From assembly GCA_024741835.1 (NCBI GenBank), contig JAENRP010000029.1:62001-126000 (forward strand): a stretch of DNA of 64,000 bases. Reading direction: 5' to 3'. The notes beneath the pieces are model-generated. The model was not told the DNA's origin. It was given only the letters and a program-made list of their open reading frames with translations, and made no database searches. A program made the translations under genes and the position numbers. The DNA is from Diplocarpon mali (lineage: Eukaryota > Ascomycota > Leotiomycetes > Helotiales > Drepanopezizaceae). This document shows, one piece after another, positions 57,111 through 64,000 of the stretch (within the stretch, counting starts at the first letter, position 1; the number at the start of each line of letters is the position of its first letter).

Positions 57111-59142
57111 ATGTCACACTCCAACAACCTAGAAGATCCCATATGGGCTTCGCTGCCTGTTGTTAAATTCTCTCATCTTACCTGTCCTACTGGAAGACGT
57201 TGCCCTGCCTGGACTCACGTAACAGCCAGCGACTTGAGCTTTGTTGTTCAGGCCATTCGGGTTGTAGATGAGCTCGGTAGCTATGGTCGTCGAGTTGTAA
57301 TGAAGATTTTTCGCAGCCAGGAGATCTTGGTATTATATCCGCGCATCCACAAGCTTCGGACACTGGTTGACACGCCGCTTAGGAATCGCAGGATCTTGGC
57401 CAAGTTGTCCAACACTATCGTCAACCCGCTTCTCCTACTGAGCCAGCGGGAGCTGTCGAGGTGATGACAAGAGGCGTATCCATGGCAATGCGGTACCCGA
57501 AAACCCCTGACAGTGTATGTACCGCCCTCTGATGTCTTTGGCCTCTTCCTGACCCCATCGATCTGCAGATGCGCAAGATACAATTGAGATTTCAAAATGA
57601 TCCGGATTGCGCGAAAGCTTCAGGTATCATGAGAGACCTTGGGCTCCCAATTAACCAGGTGGGTGGCTCGCAGCCTCTGCAGCCTCCCAGATCTGCTGCC
57701 CCTCCAACTCTCTACCCGCCGCCAAGCACAGAGAGCGCTGGCGGTGTTGGCCTGCTGCAAGAATCTCGACCAGCACCAGCATTATCATCTCTTAGCCAGC
57801 TGAGCCAAGATAGATCTTATGGCATGCTGAGCTCTTCTCCACACTTCGACTTCAAGGTTCCTGAGCGACCAGCAACTTGTGAGAGTAGAATGGATCTGTC
57901 GTGCTTTACTGGCAGAGAGGCAGCTTCTGATCCCGCCTCAATGGCCACGCCAAAGCCGCATTTGCTACGAACTAGCTTTTTTGGTGAGCTCAAAAAGCCT
58001 CTGTACCTTTCACAGATGGACCGAGAGGTAAGACCATCAGATCCGCCAACCACGATATACTCGAGCTTACATTCTCTACCTAGTATCAGCCTAGAGAAAC
58101 GTCGCAGCTCATTCCGCAAGATCTTAGCACTGGTAGCATGGTAACTCAATCCAGCTCAATATACCTCAGAAAGATACAAGTCCAAGGTGAAGAAAATACT
58201 GATAAAGCTCGCCTCTCCTCATCGTCTCCGTCCTTCAACCCTCACTTGACTTCGACACGGCACCCAGAGCCGAGTTTACAGGATCCATCCTGGATCTCTT
58301 CTCAAAGGCCTGCATCCACTCCAGCCGACTTAGAGGACCTTGTTATACCACCCAGAAGAAAGCTCCCTTTTGAGCGACCAGATCCCGCCATCCGATCGTC
58401 TTCTGCGATCAGTCTCCCAGCATTGCCCAAGCCTACGCCTGTATCACGTACTAGTCCTATGAAGGCCGGAGACAATGGAAAGCAGCCGTTATCAAAAGCT
58501 GCTCCAATCAAACGTGTCGCCCAACGAAAAGGGCCGACTACCAAGCCTACAGCAAGCAGTAGCTTGATTGCGTCTCCTACCATCAAACGCGTCACATGTG
58601 AGACCATTATCGCCCCCCCACAAACTCGCGAAGGCGATTCTTCTCCATTGGCTGCAAAGAGTGCTGCCGCTGCCGCTGCAACATCCAGGCCAGATTCTGT
58701 CGCCTCAGGAATGGTCTCAAAGGCACAGGCTCCAAGCAATAAACGTGTTACCACCCCCATTCTACCACCCTCAAGTAACAAGCGCCTGAAGATGACCAGT
58801 AAAGCTACCCAAACCGAGAATCTGATCTCTTCGTGCCGAAATATCACCGGCCAAGATAGTGCTGCTCATCTTGACAAAGTAGGCGAACTTGTCCCCGATG
58901 TTGCCGCTGCTGCATCACCTCCGGATACGTACCTCAATGATCTAGATTCGTACGTTGCCAAGTACAAAGAACGCCCGGCCTCGAAGGAGATCTGGCAGAC
59001 TCCCGATTACGCAGATGCCGATGCCGAGCACCGAAAAATGGTTCTTGACGAATTCATTTGTGAGAACCTCGAGAGTGCTGATTTTTTGCAGCTCTGTGTG
59101 GACATGGAGACGGCCTGGCGCAAGATTGGCCTCGGAATCTAA
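57111..59142 (+). pseudogene. Frame-disrupted gene of unknown function
   Basis: Three open segments follow each other on the plus strand. Segment 1 (57111-57464) contains DPIWASLPVVKFSHLTCP, a Cys/His set (CPTGRRCPAWTH) and KIFRSQEILVLYP. It ends in SQRELSR and TGA, while coding-like sequence (VEVMTRGVSMAMRYPKTPDS) continues one frame over to a GTATGT donor near 57,517 and a TCTGCAG acceptor at 57,568. Segment 2 runs 57569-58144 (Pro/Ser-rich). Segment 3 (58138-59142) ends in a well-preserved block: YLNDLDSYVAKYKERPASK, EIWQTPDYADADAEHRKM, FICENLESADFLQLC and AWRKIGLGI. Joining them needs two frame changes, near 57,445 and 58,110, that introns do not explain, so I call it broken. A sequencing error is the alternative. 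Family not recognised. Confidence 0.5.
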
Positions 59143-62100
59143 GGTCACAATTTTTCTCTGCACCTGTTGATTGATATATGTTCGCAATTGGCTATATGTT
59201 GCAAGTTGAGAAGTATGACAAGTGTACAAGAAACTGTTACTTAGCGGCTGTTGCTTCATTGGTGGCTGCGTAGCTATTGCTGAATAGCTACATATATAGC
59301 TCTTGTCATCAGGTCATTTACACGAAAGGATTTCACTAAATCATGCTCATTGAAAGCGTGTCATGTATAATCTATTTACTACCTTAGCAAGTGCTAGAAC
59401 CTTTGGCCAGCAACCTGCTACATCTACATGTTTGCAAAATTTATATTTTCAGCCATCATAACAAGCTCTCACAAATCAAACCCTTCAAAATCAGCATTAC
59501 TTCTACTGCTATTCTATCAGCAAGCCTCATCTCTAAGCTGTTCGCACGAAGAATTTCAGTAATTCCGAGTTTTGTCACATAATTTCGTTTCTCACTTAAC
59601 ATGGACGAGACGACAACACAGAAGGGGCGATGGAGGAGTGAATGGTGAATGATATTCTAGGTAAACATTGATCTTTCGAATTTACTCCTCGCTTAAATTT
59701 TTGTGTCATCATTGAGGCAAGCGCTAGCGATATTGTTGCGCTTATGGAGCTAGTGTACTTATCAACATCCCACCGGTCCACTGGCATGCGCTGTTCCAGA
59801 AACTGACAGCAATATGGACGACAAAGCGTGAGACGCGCAGATAGTCCATATTGAGTTACTACTCTCTTGTAATTGCCATCAACAGAGAGGTAGCTGCTAC
59901 ATCACATACAACTGTTGTCCTCGGCCCCTGCTCTCGTGCCTGGGTGTGGTTTGCTATTGGCTATTGGCTTTATGAAATTGCTTTCCTTCCAGCATCATTT
60001 TCGGCCAGAGAATTGCTCTACATCAAAGTTACGCCACTAGAAATACTAATTCAAGTTGAGTAGGCCGGTTCGAGTCGAGCCCTCCACAGGCAGCCGTTCT
60101 TCGTAAGTTCTCTCGTTGCTTGCGCATGACTTCATCGCGTTTTATAGTCACGTCATAACGCTGGAAACCCATCTCGGTGCCATCCAGGTATCCTATATAA
60201 TCGTCATCTTACCTTCCATCCTCCCCCCTTTCTACAATCATCGATAATCAGGTCTATCACTCTGACGCGGTCAATATCGCTTCATAGCCCTCGATTCGAT
60301 TTCCACTCTCGTCAATGCGTGCTCCATCAAGCAATCTCAGCACAAATACTCGTAAATCCTCTCGCATATGCTCACCTCTATCATACCCCCTTGCGATAGT
60401 CCTGGAGTAGGTACATGTTTAGTCATGAATAACAATAAGCAGGATTACCTCGACCGCGATGCTTTAAATTTCTGCCACTCAGAGCTTCGGGTATTCAAGT
60501 AAATATAATAGTTAGTTCAGGTCACCCACTGCCGCATGGATTACTCGCTTATTCTGTCTTCAAAACCCAATAAGCAGCAAATAGCCAAAATGCTTCCTGT
60601 AGAATCAAGCTCGTCGTCAAGAAGCCAACTCCTTCCCGGCTCAAGCTCTTCGACAAGAAGCCGCCAATCTCTGAGCCTGCCAGCAAGAAACACATGAAGC
60701 TCGAGGAGATTGAGAAATCCAACAAGGGTGAGGAGTACGAATCTTGGGCATGGCATTTGGATTTTGTTACTAAAAGGTTTTTGGGAAGTAAATTGAATTT
60801 TGGAATTTCTAAGGAATATCCAAGCCTTGCATTTTAAGCTATCTCCCCTGTAAATTCTTGATATTACGGGTCATAACTATTTCATTACGACTCTGAATGC
60901 TCTCAAGTATATATAAATTTGAAAGGGCCGATGGCATGTGGGGGGATTGTTTGATATCAATGATACCAATGATACCAGCTCAAAATCATACCAAATTTTT
61001 CGTTTCAACAGTGGCTCTTCTTTGCGATAAATTCAACATACTAGTTGAAACTATTGGCCTCACTTGTTAAATTACCAACATACTGTATTGAGAATATCGC
61101 CGTTGTATCATAGTCACTTGGGCTGTAGATGATTGGCGACATGGCGTATCATGAGCCGACTCGCTTATGAACAGGGGTCAAGAGACCGCGCAAACATTTG
61201 ACTATAATGAACCTGTTTTCTTAAGTCTCGACTATTTACATTAGATTTCTTTTATTTCATGACTTTCGATTTAGCGCCCCATCATTGAACGTGATGAGAA
61301 AGCCAAGATCAAAGCTTAGACTACTGAAGCCAAACAAGCGTGCTAATTACCTAGCTCAGAAACTATTCTCATCCTACTTAGGCGAGATAGATTTATAGTA
61401 TTCTATTATATCTATCAGCGCCGACTTTTATTTGTTAGTTAGGTAAGGTAGTATTAGTTCACAACTAATAGGCTATGTGCGAAGCATGCGGTCTTTGGGG
61501 CCTCTTAAGGGCGAACGTTGATGTGCTAAGCTAGGGAATCATGTAAAAAGTAGAACCTAAGTAAGTGATAGTTCAAACTTTACTATATAGCTTAGACCTG
61601 TTTCTAATCGCTCCTTCCGCCGCCAGTTAAGGAGGGTGGTACGATCTAAAGAGAAATTCCTCAGCTGTCGGCTGATATAACATGTATCGTAGTCTAGGAC
61701 CAAGTTTGGTTTTACAGATATTCGCTATCCTGTTTTCATTTCCTAAAGCCTCGTGGCCTGAGTGCGATTACTTTTATAACTGGCTTCCTTACGCTAAGTA
61801 TCGAATGGTGCCGAGTAGCACAAGGCCTGAAGAAGTTCCCTAGGGATGGCACTACGCTAACCCTTGTCTTCGACGCCGTTAAACCCGGTAACTTGTATTC
61901 CACCTCCTCCTGACTGAGACCTGCTGTCCAATAGTTGCTTACTGTACGTGCGATCTCTATACCAGCTATTCTTCGGACCCCGCGACAGGCGCTATAAATG
62001 ATCCAAAGCCCCTAGCAGCCCCGTAAATACAAACTTACATATTTCTTATTTTATACAACTTAAGAATTTACTAGATCTAATAGAAGTAAGAAAAGCAGAA

Positions 62101-63029
62101 AACGCAATAGGTGCATTAAGTATCAGGAAAAACTAGTATGAGAACCTCTTGAATTTCATTTATAGTCTATTATTCCTACACCCTGATGTCTTGGACAATA
62201 TTTTGACCTATATATTAGTTAGTTTTCATTCTCTCTAAGTCTCAGGAAAGTACGCTTTCAGAGATGAACATAGACAGAGTCGCTTTAGATTCCCTATCTT
62301 AGGACAAGCCCTCCTTGCTAATACAACTAGTTATTAAATTACATTAAATATCTTTCCAAAAAGTAGTACCATAAGCTTTCTTTTCAATCTTGGCTTTTAG
62401 AAAAAGATTATTCGGAGGGATAAGGCTTTAAGACGTTCCCTGTCTCTCTTCCTTTTCCATTGATAGTAGGACTTGCCTTATTCCCTCCAGTATCTATTAT
62501 CAAGCTGTTCCTTTAATCAAAGTTAGGGAATCCCGAAATATATAAGTAAAGGTCGAAAGTGAATTGTATTTATAAGAAAGCTAGTGAAAAAAGTTCCAAA
62601 GCTTTCGGAAAGTTCTAGCTTTCTCAACTCAAAGGTTAAATATTTCGCAGTTAAAAGGAATTAATCTTGGCTCTGCAAACTTTTTTATAATAGTCTAAAT
62701 AGTTTGCCGGGTTTTTAGAAGAAACCGCGTAGAGTATTGACCCGTCGTCTCCTTATATAGTGTTCATTTGACCTGCAAAGAAGTATATCAATTATCTTTA
62801 CACCCCTGTTTTTCAATCCTAATTTCTTCTCCTTTCAAATTAACTAAAGTATTAGAAGATCCGAGAAATCAATCACCATTGAATTGAGATATGATTAGTA
62901 TCATAATTTATCTTTAATTGAGTAGTGTTGAAAATAGTACGATCTACAAGATATTGAAGTTTGAGATTCCCTGGCCGGGTGAAATAACCGATTTGGTATT
63001 TTCCGATATGTCACTCCACCTATTAAAGA
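59143..63029. other. AT-rich gene-poor tail
   Basis: I find no gene with domain support. Several stretches (61,300-62,700) have TTAG/CTAA-rich composition like the retrotransposon and may be unrecognised TE relics. One short frame is listed separately. Confidence 0.4.
60574..60837 (+). other. Lysine-rich open fragment, possible exon remnant
   Basis: 87 codons without stop but with no ATG until codon 38. It reads IKLVVKKPTPSRLKLFDKK, then KLEEIEKSNKGEEYESW and AWHLDFVTKRFLG. Codon use and charge pattern look protein-like and better than the surrounding DNA. No family recognised. Confidence 0.3.
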
Positions 63030-63280
63030 ACGGAGGGGAAAACACACAAGAGTAGGCCTCGTAGAAGACCCAAAAACAAGAGAGGGAAGCACCATAATTG
63101 GGCTAGCCTCGACAAGGTATTGGGAACAATTCCCAAGTTGGAGGTATATTGCTGTTGTATGGCGTTGCGCGCTGTCTCTAAGTACAAATGGGTATCCTAT
63201 TTATCCTTCATCGGTCCTATGCCGATCATATGACCGTATGTCACGAGATCCCTACGTTCCTGGTCTCTACACTATCTTGA
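63030..63280 (-). repeat. Inverted copy B of the 56.3 kb repeat
   Basis: Reads as a diverged reverse complement of 56,320-56,570. Shared blocks include GACCCAAAAACAAGAG, GGAAGCACCA, TTGGGAACAA, TTGCGCGC/CTGCGCGC and GGTCTCTACA. Many differences are transitions, and it is clearly more degraded than copy A. Confidence 0.75.
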
Positions 63281-63570
63281 GTAACAGCTCAGGTGCGGGG
63301 GCCAAGCCAGCTGCAATATGCTCTAGAAGTTGAATAAATGATACGAGTGTACTTTTATATTCTGTAAGATATCTTAAAGAGGCTGCACATGGGATAGTAA
63401 TAAGGTCTGTAGCTAATTAAATCAAGGTAAAGAACTTGGCATCATTCAGGAGTCAGCATGCTTCTAGTGACTTTAAAGTAAATAGAAAATGCAATGATTA
63501 CCCGCACGTAAACGAGCGGCGGAACAACGTGATATTATATGTTAAATATCTTCTAATTTTTTTTTTTTTT

Positions 63571-63592
63571 NNNNNNNNNNNNNNNNNNNNNN
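63571..63592. other. Assembly gap, 22 N
   Basis: 22 undetermined bases after a run of T. The size may be nominal. Sequence on each side is AT-rich without features. Confidence 0.98.
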
Positions 63593-64000
63593 TATATGTG
63601 GCTCCTGTCGAGTGAGTTTATGTTGTACTCAATTCCTAAGCTTTATTTTCATTTTCACCGACGCTTTCTTTGCGAGTAGCTACTACGCAGACTTAGGAGT
63701 AATAGAAAAGATTTAATTGATAAATAAGGAGGTCAAAGTATCAAGAACATGATGCTAATTATGTTTTTCTTCATTTGAACTTTTTTTTACCAGGGGTGGG
63801 CTCAACCGTGAGCTTATAAAATGCTGGTAAATTCTACATCAATTTCACGTTTATCACTGAGTTTTTTCGTATCGCAGGCATTACCATAGGGCGACTATAG
63901 GGTGCTCGTCTCCACCACGTACATAGTAGTCTTCGCATCGCTGCCACAAGGCTTCTCATTCCAAGTTTTTAGCAAATACTGCCGAAGTACAAAATACAAC

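Noticed and set aside
1..64000. CRISPR arrays, bacterial operons, rRNA genes
   Set aside because: None seen. Introns and gene families show nuclear fungal DNA. The repeats present are LTRs and simple repeats.

Overview
The window is nuclear DNA from a filamentous ascomycete (Pezizomycotina). Many short introns (about 40-70 bases, one 134) have GT/AG ends and CTGAC-like branch sites. Gene products are typical of that group: a Scp160-type KH protein, a Ste20-type PAK, Ysc84, Sft1 and an Age2-type ArfGAP. AT-rich stretches carry a transition-only mutation pattern of the kind left by repeat-induced point mutation (RIP). I cannot name the species. I assembled every gene model by eye from open frames, splice signals and phase, without RNA or database support.

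Bases 1-30,300 are a gene-rich, mostly GC-balanced block. In order they hold a vigilin/Scp160 RNA-binding protein (-), a Ste20-type p21-activated kinase (+), a short-chain dehydrogenase (-), a small secreted cysteine-rich protein (+), a RING-H2 protein (-) directly abutting an unrecognised gene (-), the actin-patch protein Ysc84 (-), the Golgi SNARE Sft1 (+), an ArfGAP (-) and a methionine-R-sulfoxide reductase (+). Three relate to Golgi/endosome traffic or cortical actin (Sft1, ArfGAP, Ysc84). Ysc84/Sft1 and ArfGAP/MsrB are divergent pairs with short shared promoters.

Bases 30,300-49,500 are an AT-rich, TE-affected block. They hold a broken proline-racemase-family gene, one intact secreted carboxylesterase, and a complete but heavily mutated Ty1/copia retrotransposon (37,117-44,701). 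The retrotransposon has two 198-base LTRs and a 5-base target duplication. After it come an unrecognised acidic protein gene and a methyltransferase relic.

Bases 49,500-55,700 return to intact genes: a two-domain glyoxalase I (-), a LAMTOR2-like roadblock protein (+) and an RNA-ligase-family protein with seven exons (-). A dead membrane-protein gene lies between the first two.

Bases 55,700-64,000 are AT-rich again. A 250-base repeat occurs twice in inverted orientation (56.3 and 63.1 kb). The first copy lies in an LTR-like sequence just upstream of a frame-disrupted gene of unknown function. The tail has no supportable gene and contains a 22-base assembly gap.
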